From assembly GCA_030426925.1 (NCBI GenBank), contig JAUHXT010000016.1:1-34143 (forward strand): a DNA stretch of 34,143 bases, read 5' to 3'. The stretch is from Alphaproteobacteria bacterium (GTDB lineage Bacteria > Pseudomonadota > Alphaproteobacteria > Micavibrionales > Micavibrionaceae). The notes below the pieces were generated by a model. The model was not told the DNA's origin. It was given only the letters and a program-made list of their open reading frames with translations, and made no database searches. A program made the position numbers and the translations under genes. Positions 8,605 to 16,715 of the stretch are shown here, piece by piece (position 1 is the first letter of the stretch; every line of letters starts with the position of its first letter).

Positions 8605-9660
8605 ATGAGAATAGAAGAAGACGTAAAACTGGATTTCAAGGACGTACTGATCCGTCCGAAACGCTCGACACTTGCCAGCCGCAAGGATGTGGACATCAAA
8701 CGCCAGTTTACGTTCAAGTGGAGCGGAGAGAAATTTGACGGTGTTCCTATCGTTGCCGCAAACATGGATGGCGTCGGCACGTTTGCTATGGCAAAAGCGT
8801 TCGAAGAGAACAATCACGGGTTGAGTGTGGCAATAACCAAGCATTACGGAATAGATGCCATAAAGGACTACTACAAAAAGCATGGCGGAGAGCATGTCTG
8901 GTACAGTATTGGTGTTTCGGAAACTGATGAAGAAAAACTGAAAGTTTTCATGAACAGCAAAGTTCAGCAAAACGGCAAAGGCGTTACCAAGATTTGCATT
9001 GATGTTGCAAACGGCTACACGGAACAGTTTGTTGAATATGTTCGCAGGATAAGGGCGGAATATCCGCACCTTACAATTATGGCGGGCAATGTCGTCACCG
9101 GTGAAATGGTCGAGGAATTGATTTTAAGCGGCGCGGATATCGTAAAGGTCGGCATAGGGCCGGGCAGTGTTTGTACCACCCGTAAAATGACCGGTGTTGG
9201 TTACCCGCAGCTTTCGGCAATTATCGAATGTGCGGACGCCGCGCATGGCCTTGGCGGACTAGTCTGTTCCGATGGCGGCTGCACGTCCCCGGGCGATATA
9301 GCGAAGGCCTTTGGCGCAGGCGCGGATTTTGTCATGCTTGGCGGCATGCTGGCCGGTCACGACCAGTCGGAAATGGATGTCGTTGAAACAGGCGGTAAAA
9401 AATACGTCACGTTTTATGGGATGAGCAGTGATACCGCGATGGAAAAACACGCAGGCGGCGTAGCAGAATATCGTGCCAGTGAAGGCAAGACGGTAAAGGT
9501 TCCGTATCGCGGCGATGTGATGGCAACATTACAGGATATTCTTGGCGGCGTTCGCTCGGCCTGTACTTACGTTGGGGCCAGGCGGTTAAAAGAACTGTCC
9601 AAGCGTACAACATTCATTCGTGTCAGCCAGCAGCTGAACACCGTTTTCGGAGACTCGTAA
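8605..9660 (+). CDS. guaC: GMP reductase
   Basis: Reduces GMP to IMP and ammonia with NADPH, returning guanine nucleotides to the IMP pool. The 351-residue protein has the IMPDH/GMPR barrel: [14 protein letters not shown] at the N-terminus, [15 protein letters not shown], the catalytic loop GPGSVCTTR with Cys190, [30 protein letters not shown], and the flap segment FYGMSS. It has no CBS domains, and the length and the [12 protein letters not shown] opening point to GMP reductase rather than IMP dehydrogenase. An AAGGCGG ribosome-binding site precedes the ATG. Confidence 0.93.
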   Translation: MRIEEDVKLDFKDVLIRPKRSTLASRKDVDIKRQFTFKWSGEKFDGVPIVAANMDGVGTFAMAKAFEENNHGLSVAITKHYGIDAIKDYYKKHGGEHVWYSIGVSETDEEKLKVFMNSKVQQNGKGVTKICIDVANGYTEQFVEYVRRIRAEYPHLTIMAGNVVTGEMVEELILSGADIVKVGIGPGSVCTTRKMTGVGYPQLSAIIECADAAHGLGGLVCSDGGCTSPGDIAKAFGAGADFVMLGGMLAGHDQSEMDVVETGGKKYVTFYGMSSDTAMEKHAGGVAEYRASEGKTVKVPYRGDVMATLQDILGGVRSACTYVGARRLKELSKRTTFIRVSQQLNTVFGDS

Positions 9661-9689
9661 TCTGTTTTTAAATTTCCTGACTTGTTTCC

Positions 9690-9718
9690 TTGCACGATAA
9701 AAACCATCGCGCTATTGT
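9690..9718 (+). promoter_or_regulatory. Candidate sigma70-type promoter upstream of the 120-aa gene
   Basis: TTGCAC-N17-TATTGT with ideal spacing, giving a predicted transcription start about 34 bases before the ATG at 9759. It lies in the gap after guaC. Confidence 0.55.
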
Positions 9719-9758
9719 ACAGGCTTATGTGCTTTAGGGAGAAGGAAAGGGACTAGTC

Positions 9759-10121
9759 ATGGATGAAGTTGCCCAGCGGTTAAAGGAAACATCGGACGCC
9801 TGCATGAAGGCTTATGATACCTGGAGCAAAGCTCAGAGCAATGTAGAGCATCGTGAAGCGTTGGCGGAATCTGTGCATGAACTGCGCAAGGTCGCATCCC
9901 GTCTTGAAATTCAAATGGCGGTGAGCGAGCGCGATGAAAGTGTCGCCGAACGTATCAGTATTCCGGAGCATAAAGCTCGCAAGCGCAGGGGTCCTGAAGT
10001 ATCCGACGACGATGTTGGTAACAGCAATGATGATGGTGGTAATGGCGGTAACCGCAGTGGCGGAAACGGTCAGCGTCGTCAACGCTCTCCAAGACGTCCG
10101 AACAAGGCCGCAGAAGGTTAG
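9759..10121 (+). CDS. Small hypothetical protein with basic Gly/Asn/Arg-rich tail
   Basis: A 120-residue protein I cannot assign. Residues 1-65 look like a helical hairpin or coiled coil (AQRLKETSDACMKAYDTWSKA, VHELRKVASRLEIQMA). Residues 70-120 are low-complexity, with a KARKRRG cluster, an Asp/Asn/Gly run and an RRQRSPRRPNK end, a composition suggesting nucleic-acid contact. It has a GGAGAAGGAAAGGG ribosome-binding region and its own promoter candidate. Its stop overlaps the stop of convergent gloB by 4 bases. Confidence 0.75.
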   Translation: MDEVAQRLKETSDACMKAYDTWSKAQSNVEHREALAESVHELRKVASRLEIQMAVSERDESVAERISIPEHKARKRRGPEVSDDDVGNSNDDGGNGGNRSGGNGQRRQRSPRRPNKAAEG

Positions 10122-10837
10122 AAATTATCCTTTTGTGTGCGTAAGGATGCAAACTCCTCCGCACTTTTCGCCATCAGGAATACATTCGTTTTCGTCTCTT
10201 CTTCTATAGTCGATGGAATGGTCGGCGCGCCGTTGTCCCTGATTTTCTTTATCTCTTTTAATCTGTTTGTAATGTCTTGGTTGTCCGGTGCTGCGTGATG
10301 ACAAAACTGCGCATTTGCCAATGTATATTCATGCCCGCAATAAACGCGTGTATCGCCGGGCAGGAATTTCAGCTTTTGTAACGACGTGTACATGTCTTCT
10401 GCACTGCCTTCAAACAGTCTGCCGCAACCCATGGCAAATAACGTATCGCCGGATAGTAAAATTTTACTGTCAGGAAAATAAAAACAGATATGACCGGACG
10501 TGTGGCCGGGTGTTTCTATCACCTGTACATCTTCCCCGCCGAATGTCAGGGCGGATTGCGCGTTAACCGGAATATCAATGCTGGCAATACGCTTCATTTC
10601 AGATTCCGGCCCGATCAGCTTGCATTTACAGTAAGATTTGACAGCGTGGTTACCTGCAACATGGTCGCTGTGATGGTGGGTGTTAAAAATATAGTCGGCA
10701 ATCAGGCTTTTTTGTTTTAATACGCGTACTAGTTCTTCACCGTCACCCGGGTCGATCACCGCGCATTGCCCGTTATCGGCTGTCAGGATGTAGCTGTAAT
10801 TATCTTCCAGAACGGGGACGAGTGTGACTGATATCAT
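10118..10837 (-). CDS. gloB: Hydroxyacylglutathione hydrolase (glyoxalase II)
   Basis: Metallo-beta-lactamase-fold hydrolase that splits S-lactoylglutathione to lactate and glutathione in methylglyoxal detoxification. The metal-binding motif is T53-H-H-H-S-D-H59, followed by VAGN (GGN is more usual). Further ligands lie in ETPGHTSGHI, LLSGDTLFAMGCGRLFEG and CGHEYT. The C-terminal helical substrate-binding domain is present, with 239 residues in total. The start overlaps the upstream methyltransferase stop by 4 bases, so it is the last gene of a three-gene minus-strand operon. Confidence 0.92.
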   Translation of the reverse strand: MISVTLVPVLEDNYSYILTADNGQCAVIDPGDGEELVRVLKQKSLIADYIFNTHHHSDHVAGNHAVKSYCKCKLIGPESEMKRIASIDIPVNAQSALTFGGEDVQVIETPGHTSGHICFYFPDSKILLSGDTLFAMGCGRLFEGSAEDMYTSLQKLKFLPGDTRVYCGHEYTLANAQFCHHAAPDNQDITNRLKEIKKIRDNGAPTIPSTIEEETKTNVFLMAKSAEEFASLRTQKDNF

Positions 10838-11694
10838 GGGCTCACCATATCGCCTATTGCCATTTCCTTGGTGCCGAGTTCGTCGGCAAGGCTACGGTCG
10901 GCGCTACCGGGTCGCAATGGCTGTTGCTGGCTTTCGTGCGGCGCCCATCCAGTCAGGAAAATAATTTCAAAGCTGGCATTCAGCCTTCTGTCGTTATCAG
11001 TGTAGTGGGTGCGGTAATATTCTTCCGCCATATCAAACAAACGAGGGTGGGTTAGCCCTTTTCTGCGTGCGGTGATGATATTGCCCTGTCCCATACCGCG
11101 CAAATCCGCGAACAGTGTTTTGATGTCGGGGTAGGTAACAGTAATGATATCGCTGTCCACAACGGGCAGAGCAAAACCCGCGCGCTGCATCAACCCGCCC
11201 ATTTGCTGTTTATCGGCAAACGGATATACGCGCGGTGATGCGCCGCCGTTTAATGACAATTCCGCCTGCATCAGGCTATCGCGCAATTCATACAATGTCT
11301 CGCCGCCGAACATCGCACCCAAAAACAGACCGTCCGGTTTCAGCGCGTAATTTATTTGTATCAACGCGCCGGGTAAATCGTTTGCGGTGTGTAATGTTAG
11401 ATTGGAAGACAGCAGGTCGATGCTATCCTTGGCAAAGGGCAAAAATTCTTCATCGCCGATGATGTTGCCGCTGTCTGTGTGTCCCATGACGATGGCGGTA
11501 TCGGTAATTGGGCGTGAAAACTCACCAAGCTGCACGGCGACAGGAAAATCACGGGTGATGTCCTGTAAGCGGTCTTGTAATTGGTCACTGGTCCAGTTGT
11601 ACAGGAAATCATGATTGTGAAGAGCAGGTAATGCCTTTGCCCGCCGCTGTATCAGCAAGGCGCGGTCGAAAATATGCGGACGATCGCTATGCAT
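10834..11694 (-). CDS. Class I SAM-dependent methyltransferase, NDUFAF5/BioC-like
   Basis: A 286-residue protein opening with the IFDRALLIQRRAKAL motif typical of bacterial relatives of NDUFAF5. The SAM-binding region is divergent: instead of a GxGxG loop it has AVQLGEF, then a conserved DEEFLPFAKDSIDLLSSNLTLH block and ALKPDGLFLGAMFGG. The substrate is unknown in bacteria; mitochondrial NDUFAF5 hydroxylates an arginine of complex I, so the activity may not be methylation. In other alphaproteobacteria I recall this gene lying beside comF, which agrees with its proximity here. It overlaps both neighbours by 1-4 bases. Confidence 0.85.
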   Translation of the reverse strand: MHSDRPHIFDRALLIQRRAKALPALHNHDFLYNWTSDQLQDRLQDITRDFPVAVQLGEFSRPITDTAIVMGHTDSGNIIGDEEFLPFAKDSIDLLSSNLTLHTANDLPGALIQINYALKPDGLFLGAMFGGETLYELRDSLMQAELSLNGGASPRVYPFADKQQMGGLMQRAGFALPVVDSDIITVTYPDIKTLFADLRGMGQGNIITARRKGLTHPRLFDMAEEYYRTHYTDNDRRLNASFEIIFLTGWAPHESQQQPLRPGSADRSLADELGTKEMAIGDMVSP

Positions 11695-14156
11695 TAGCTT
11701 AGCTCTTTTTTGGAAAAGGATGTCACGTTGTCGGATGATATCTCGCTGGTGCGCGTCGAAACGGGCATGGCCTTGCCTTGCGAATACATCGGCTGCATCG
11801 ATGTTTTGGCAGATAACGCGCTGTCATAACCAATGGCAAAGGTAGTGGCCATGGTCGCAACTTTCAAAAAGCTGTAGTAGTTGTCGAGATACAGCATATC
11901 GCACAGGTTATAAAGCGGCGCGTACTGGCATGGCCCGTGTGTGCGCCCGACTTTTTTCCATCCCGATGCGCCAGCCGTTGAAACGGCAAAAGGATAGATG
12001 CGTTGCGGCGTCATACCGATATGCGTGAAGTATCCTTCGCCCATGCGCGCGACATTTTCGATTTTTACTTCGAACTTCTCGGCAATGTACTTCTTCGCCA
12101 TTTCAAAATTTGTGATGTCTTTCGGCAGCGGAAAGCTGGGGCAGGATACCATATATCCGTTCCCTTTATAGCGTTGCGGGACGGGCAGATATGTTTCGAC
12201 GACACCTGCCATGACTTCACCGCTCAGCTTGCGGGTAAGGGGAAGAACAACCGCGAGGTTCTGTGTCGAATCTTCCTGCATCACAAATTCCATATCGCGG
12301 GAGGCAAGGCCGGTAATGCCACCGGCTTCCTGTCCTTCTTCAACAAAAATGGAATTGACAGTCTTTAACTGTCCGGCGCTGCCCTTGATGTCTTTGTAGC
12401 GGTCGTCATGTTCGGCCAGCTTGTGAATGATTTTTTCCAGCTTGGTGACGTTCTGCGGCTCGCCTTCGTTCAGTCCCATCGGGCAGTCCGCCCACGCGGT
12501 GTAGGGCAGCCCAAGCTTTTCGTATAACGCCATGACCTGGACTTCCAGGCGGCAGGTTGGCAGCAAACCGACACCGGCAGCATCCAGAATGTCCTGCGCA
12601 TCAACATCGCGGATACGCCCGTGCGATGAAAAACCGTTAATATCGTCCAGTATATTTTTCGGGTCGAAATAATTCTTTTCGGTATCAACGCGTAAATATT
12701 TTGTCTCTATCCGCTCATCAATGTAATCGGGTGCGGGATACAACGCGGGACCGTCTTCCAGTTCCGCATCACTGGTGGGGGTCAGGCCCAGATAATCACG
12801 CGCGAACAGCACAAGGCTCTTCCGGTCACCGTCTTTGATGTCGTGCATGGCTTCACCGGGCAGGGCGATGGCTTCGGTCATATGGCCGGACCATTTTTTG
12901 CCGTCAAGGTCGCTGCGGATACGCGGCACAGTGTTCACAAGACCGCGCGGTACGCTTTCATGCACGAATATACGCAGGCGGTTATCAGGCGTGATGTAAT
13001 AGGGCACAATGTCCGTAACTTCCATTCCGCGCGACACGACGTCGATAATCGTTCCTTCAACATCATCGCGCATGGCGGTGATTTTCATGTGGCCTGACTC
13101 TTTACGGGACGGCCTGCGTTCCGTCAGGACGAGGGATTGCTTCTCTCCGACCTTTTGCGCCAGCGCGACAAAGCTTGTCGGCGGTGGGCCTAACGGGTTC
13201 AGCTCTTCATCATACAAACGGAATTTTTTGTCGAACTTTGCCTTGATGTGCTGCTCGTTCCAGTGCGGGGCGGTGTACAGCACGCGCCCGCCAAGGCTGC
13301 GCAGCGTCTTGCGGTAATCCCGTTCGGTATAGAACGTGTATTCGGTATGCATTTCTTCATCCCAGCGTTCGCGGTCGTCTTTACGCAGGATAAATTCATA
13401 TGCCCATTTATGCGGCAGGCGGAACCGGCGTGTACGCGGGAAGCGCGGCGGTAAGTCTTCGAGGTAAAATCCGCCATGGTGCGGGTCCTGTCGCGCGCGC
13501 GCGTTTTCGGAAAAGCGGATCAGCAAATCAACTTCGGACAATCCGTAAATGCCTTCGCCTTTGCCGGGTTCTTCGGGCATCTCCAGAATGACGAACTCGT
13601 CCGGGTCGGGCATCGCGTAATCGCGGATGAAAAACAGCCCGCCGTCTTTCAGCAGTTTTAAATGGCGCTCCAGCGCATCGCGCACCGCCTGTTCGCTGCA
13701 ATGGGTACGGGAATAGGTTTCATGTAGCGAAAAGCGGTTGAGTACGGCATCCAGCGAATTGGGCTGCAGGAAATTTTCCGTGACGTCACCGGCCATAAAT
13801 TCAAGGTTGGGCAGGACATATTTGTCTTTGGCTTTTTTGATAAGGCGCGTATCGCGGTCCAGCCCGATGAAATGATGCTCCGGGTTCATCAGCGCCATGG
13901 CATACGTCACCGCGCCGTCACCGCAGCCTTTGTCCAGAATACGGCTGCCGTTGTCCAAAATCAGGTGCGCCATGGTAAACCATGCCTGTTTCAGCACGGT
14001 ATTCGGCAGTTCTGCAATCAGCGCATCATAGGATGAATCCTCCTGCGGTTCAGAGGCCGGGCCGTCCTCAAAGGGGACAGTATCGTTTACAGCTTGCTGA
14101 ACAGCAGGTTTCATCGCGCTGGCGTGCCTTTGCTTTAGAAAATTTGTTGATGTCAT
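11694..14156 (-). CDS. Methyltransferase fused to two Nudix-like, apparently inactive domains
   Basis: An 820-residue multidomain protein. Residues about 40-210 form a class I methyltransferase with ILDKGCGDGAVTYAMAL (motif I), FIGLDRDT, FMAGDVTENFL and a DGGLFFIRDYAMPDPDEF strand. Residues 210-350 are a conserved-looking extension (LPHKWAYEFILRKDDRERWDEE, FRLYDEELNPLGPP). After that, two segments recall Nudix folds without the catalytic Glu pattern: about 380-500 (VPYYITPDNRLRIF, LARDYLGL-like, YPAPDYIDER) and about 635-745 (AKKYIAEKFEVKIENVARMGEGYFTHIGMTP). Domain assignment of the second half is my reading of pattern only. It is first in the operon with the NDUFAF5-like gene and gloB. Confidence 0.75.
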   Translation of the reverse strand: MTSTNFLKQRHASAMKPAVQQAVNDTVPFEDGPASEPQEDSSYDALIAELPNTVLKQAWFTMAHLILDNGSRILDKGCGDGAVTYAMALMNPEHHFIGLDRDTRLIKKAKDKYVLPNLEFMAGDVTENFLQPNSLDAVLNRFSLHETYSRTHCSEQAVRDALERHLKLLKDGGLFFIRDYAMPDPDEFVILEMPEEPGKGEGIYGLSEVDLLIRFSENARARQDPHHGGFYLEDLPPRFPRTRRFRLPHKWAYEFILRKDDRERWDEEMHTEYTFYTERDYRKTLRSLGGRVLYTAPHWNEQHIKAKFDKKFRLYDEELNPLGPPPTSFVALAQKVGEKQSLVLTERRPSRKESGHMKITAMRDDVEGTIIDVVSRGMEVTDIVPYYITPDNRLRIFVHESVPRGLVNTVPRIRSDLDGKKWSGHMTEAIALPGEAMHDIKDGDRKSLVLFARDYLGLTPTSDAELEDGPALYPAPDYIDERIETKYLRVDTEKNYFDPKNILDDINGFSSHGRIRDVDAQDILDAAGVGLLPTCRLEVQVMALYEKLGLPYTAWADCPMGLNEGEPQNVTKLEKIIHKLAEHDDRYKDIKGSAGQLKTVNSIFVEEGQEAGGITGLASRDMEFVMQEDSTQNLAVVLPLTRKLSGEVMAGVVETYLPVPQRYKGNGYMVSCPSFPLPKDITNFEMAKKYIAEKFEVKIENVARMGEGYFTHIGMTPQRIYPFAVSTAGASGWKKVGRTHGPCQYAPLYNLCDMLYLDNYYSFLKVATMATTFAIGYDSALSAKTSMQPMYSQGKAMPVSTRTSEISSDNVTSFSKKELS

Positions 14157-14258
14157 TTTCTATATTATTGGCTGTCGCTTTTCCAGTGATTTATTCTTTG
14201 ACTAATATATGCAACTCTAAGGTGCTGTAAACCCGAAGCTTTGGAATAAAAGGAAGAA

Positions 14259-14975
14259 ATGAAGGCGGCGCATAAGATACTGGACCTTGTTTTACCGCCA
14301 AGATGCGTGGTGAGCGGGAAGGAAGTGGACCGCCAGGGCATGCTGGCCCCCGATATCTGGGCGGGTTTGCGTTTTATCGCCGCCCCGCAATGCGCGCGCT
14401 GCGGCCTGCCGTTTGATTATGAGGTAGAGGACACGACAGTCTGCGGCGGCTGTATCGAGGATGAACCGGACTTTACCTCCGCCCGGTCCGCGCTGGTGTA
14501 TGATGACGGCTCCCGCGATTTAATCCTGCGCTTCAAACATGCGGACCAGACGCACAGCGTCCTGGCCTTTTTGCCATGGCTGAAAAATGCGGCGGGTGGC
14601 ATGCTGGAAAATGCTGACGTGCTTGTACCCGTGCCGCTGCATCGCTGGCGGCTGCTCAAACGCCGTTATAATCAGGCCGCTGTTATGGCCTGGGCGTTTG
14701 GACGGTATACGGACAAGGCCGTAATACCCGATGCGCTGCTGCGTGTGCGTTCCACCCCGTCACAAGGGCATTTGAAGGCAAAGGAAAGGGCGGACAACGT
14801 CAAGAAAGCCTTCACCGTGAACGAACGCCACAAAAGCAAACTGGCCGGAAAGTCCGTCATTTTAATAGATGACGTTTATACGACAGGCGCGACGGTGAAT
14901 GAATGCACGAAAGCGTTACTGAAAGCGGGCGTAAAGGATGTACACGTCCTGACCTTAGCGCGGGTGGTGAAATAA
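14259..14975 (+). CDS. comF: ComF family phosphoribosyltransferase-like protein
   Basis: A 238-residue ComF protein, related to the competence gene of Bacillus; its role in most proteobacteria is unknown. It shows an N-terminal double zinc-ribbon-like region (LPPRC, CARCGLP, CGGC), VPVPLHRWRLLKRRYNQA, and the PRPP-binding motif VILIDDVYTTGATV. GGAAGAA precedes the ATG. It lies opposite the methyltransferase operon across a 102-base gap. A 120-bp double-palindrome repeat follows, with a T-run that probably acts as its terminator. Confidence 0.93.
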   Translation: MKAAHKILDLVLPPRCVVSGKEVDRQGMLAPDIWAGLRFIAAPQCARCGLPFDYEVEDTTVCGGCIEDEPDFTSARSALVYDDGSRDLILRFKHADQTHSVLAFLPWLKNAAGGMLENADVLVPVPLHRWRLLKRRYNQAAVMAWAFGRYTDKAVIPDALLRVRSTPSQGHLKAKERADNVKKAFTVNERHKSKLAGKSVILIDDVYTTGATVNECTKALLKAGVKDVHVLTLARVVK

Positions 14976-14980
14976 GTGCG

Positions 14981-15100
14981 GCCCTCACCCGGCTCTCGTT
15001 GTTCGCCGACCTCTCCCTAAAGGGAGAGGTTTTGTTTTTGTGCTATCTGATACCTCTCCCTTTAGGGAGAGGTCGTCCCGCGAGGCAGGGCGGGTGAGGG
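14981..15100. repeat. Inverted double-palindrome repeat element, 120 bp
   Basis: The outer ends CCCTCACCC (14982-14990) and GGGTGAGGG (15092-15100) are inverted. Inside are two 22-bp palindromes (15009-15030 and 15052-15073), each with perfect 10-bp arms built on ACCTCTCCCT, with centres AA and TT, so one is the exact reverse complement of the other. The first is followed by a T-rich run and can serve as the comF terminator. The element fills the comF-ubiH gap, ending 1 base before the ubiH stop codon. It looks like a REP/MITE-type dispersed repeat. Confidence 0.8.
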
Positions 15101-15101
15101 A

Positions 15102-16298
15102 TTACGATGGTTTTAACGCATGCATCATCGCTATTTCTTTAAGCATCGGCAACCCATCCAGAGTTTTCAGCCCCAGACGGCGCAGTGCGCGCAAGGTAAT
15201 TTTATCGTTGCTGACAAAGCGGTTCAGCAGGTCAATACCGTAAACCCGGCTCTGGATATCGCCGCGCCGCTGACGTCCGTACGCTTTCAATATCTTTTCA
15301 CTGCCCGCATCTTCACCAACCTGCATGGCGTTCAGCAGGATATCGCTTAAGGATACAACATCGCGTAAAGACAGGTTCAACCCCTGCGCCCCGATGGGGG
15401 ACATGACATGCGCGGCTTCAGCCATCAGCGCACATCGCGGGGCAATCAGCGCATGGGAATGTTGCGTAATAATCGGCCAGACCTGCGGATTGGTGGCGAG
15501 CGTGACTTTGCCCAGCGCACCGCGCGTGCGTTCCTGCAATGCACTTTCGAAATTCTGTTTGTCAAAGCGCATGAACTGGTCTGCGGTGTCATGCTGTTCC
15601 ATCCAGACAACCGCGCTTTGGTGTTGGCCATCCACATCCGGCATGGGAACGGTGGTAAACGGCCCGCCGGGGCGGTGATGTTCGGTGGATACGCCAAGAT
15701 GCGGTTTTGTGTGATTGATAATGCAGGTAATGGCGCTCTGCCCGTAATCCTGTTCGCTGACATCAATGCCGGCAATCGAACGGGTGATGGACCGCCGCCC
15801 GTCAGCGCCGATAATTACCCGCGCTTCAATCTTTGCATCGTCTTCCAGTGTGGCCAGAACTCTGCCGCCATCAACGCAGTAATCTTTCAGCCGGGCAGGC
15901 GCGATATGGTTGATGGTTTTAACGCTCGCAATGGCTTCCACCAGCGCCGCGCGTAAGCGCGCCACCGGCACGTTGTAACCGAAAACATCCAGGCCGATAT
16001 CACGAGCTTCAAAATCAATGATGACGGGTTCCATGCGCTTGCTGCTGTCATCAATGATACGCAAGGTTTCAATAGGCTGGCTGTAATCCGCGACAAAGTC
16101 CCACAGTCCCGCATCTCTCAATATCTGTACCGAACCGTCCCACAGGGCGACGGTCCGCCCGGTCAGCTCCACATCCTTCATCTTGATAACTTTTTCCGTA
16201 TCGATGACGCACACGTTCGCGCCCGCACGTCCAAGCTTCAGCGCAAGGCTTAGCCCCGGGACACCGCCACCGATAATAAGAATATCTGCTGTTATCAT
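15102..16298 (-). CDS. UbiH/UbiF/Coq6-family FAD-dependent monooxygenase
   Basis: Flavoprotein hydroxylase probably acting on the ubiquinone ring precursor. The 398-residue protein opens with a Rossmann FAD motif (DILIIGGGVPGLSLAL), has the VIGADGRRS segment, and a second FAD motif in which the usual GDAAH reads AEAAH, followed by PIGAQGLNLSLRDV. The start ATG at 16298 puts the Rossmann strand at residue 3; the open frame continues upstream only into a repeat. It faces comF tail-to-tail and is divergent from grxC, with a repeat at each end. The exact ring position hydroxylated cannot be told. Confidence 0.88.
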   Translation of the reverse strand: MITADILIIGGGVPGLSLALKLGRAGANVCVIDTEKVIKMKDVELTGRTVALWDGSVQILRDAGLWDFVADYSQPIETLRIIDDSSKRMEPVIIDFEARDIGLDVFGYNVPVARLRAALVEAIASVKTINHIAPARLKDYCVDGGRVLATLEDDAKIEARVIIGADGRRSITRSIAGIDVSEQDYGQSAITCIINHTKPHLGVSTEHHRPGGPFTTVPMPDVDGQHQSAVVWMEQHDTADQFMRFDKQNFESALQERTRGALGKVTLATNPQVWPIITQHSHALIAPRCALMAEAAHVMSPIGAQGLNLSLRDVVSLSDILLNAMQVGEDAGSEKILKAYGRQRRGDIQSRVYGIDLLNRFVSNDKITLRALRRLGLKTLDGLPMLKEIAMMHALKPS

Positions 16299-16308
16299 AA
16301 GTGCTTTT

Positions 16309-16394
16309 ACCACAGAGTTCACAGAGATAAAACGGAGTTTACCGCGCATAAAAAAACTCTGTGCACTCTATGGAAGCTTTGTGTACTCTGTGGT
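16309..16394. repeat. Palindromic CACAGAG-type repeat, copy 1
   Basis: About 86 bp. The left end ACCACAGAGTTCACAGAG is the approximate inverse of the right end, which closes with GTACTCTGTGGT, and an internal ACTCTGTGCACTCT block repeats the unit. It lies between the divergent ubiH-like gene and grxC, 11 bases from the ubiH start. A second copy lies at 19756-19841. Confidence 0.8.
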
Positions 16395-16423
16395 CTTAAA
16401 GAGTAAGAGGAAAGGTTTTTTTA

Positions 16424-16681
16424 ATGGCAAAAGTGGAAATTTATTACTGGACGACCTGCCCGTTCTGCGCCCGTGCCTTGGGCTTGCTGGAGAAAAAGGG
16501 CGTGGAGTACACAGGATACGACATCACGGGCGATGAAGACGCCCGCGCAAAAATGATCGAGCGCACCGGCGGCCCGAAGTCCGTCCCGCAAATTTTCATT
16601 GATGATAAACATATCGGCGGGTGTGATGATATTCACGCGCTTGACGCCAAGGGGGAACTGGACCCGCTTTTAACCGCTTAG
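16424..16681 (+). CDS. grxC: Glutaredoxin 3
   Basis: An 85-residue dithiol glutaredoxin with active site C12-P-F-C15 and the glutathione-binding SVPQIFID and HIGGCDDI segments, characteristic of GrxC. It reduces protein disulfides and mixed disulfides using glutathione. GAGGAAAGG lies before the ATG. The last base of its TAG stop is the first base of the palindrome flanking the GIY-YIG gene. In alphaproteobacteria I recall grxC usually being followed directly by the nitrilase-family gene found here at 17042. Confidence 0.95.
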   Translation: MAKVEIYYWTTCPFCARALGLLEKKGVEYTGYDITGDEDARAKMIERTGGPKSVPQIFIDDKHIGGCDDIHALDAKGELDPLLTA

Positions 16682-16706
16682 CATCCCGGCATAAGCCGGG
16701 ATCCAG
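16681..16706. repeat. Left palindrome flanking the GIY-YIG gene
   Basis: GC, then an 8-bp perfect stem ATCCCGGC / GCCGGGAT (16683-16690 with 16695-16702) around a 4-base loop, then CCAG. It starts within the grxC stop codon and ends 9 bases before the GIY-YIG ATG. The inverted partner is at 17007-17032, and the same ATCCC...GGGAT-CCAG boundary is seen inside uvrA. Confidence 0.85.
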
Positions 16707-16715
16707 AAAAGAACC

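Noticed and set aside
16299-16349. Upstream extension of the ubiH-like frame
   Set aside because: The extra residues are encoded by the CACAGAG repeat; the ATG at 16298 places the FAD motif at the normal N-terminal position.
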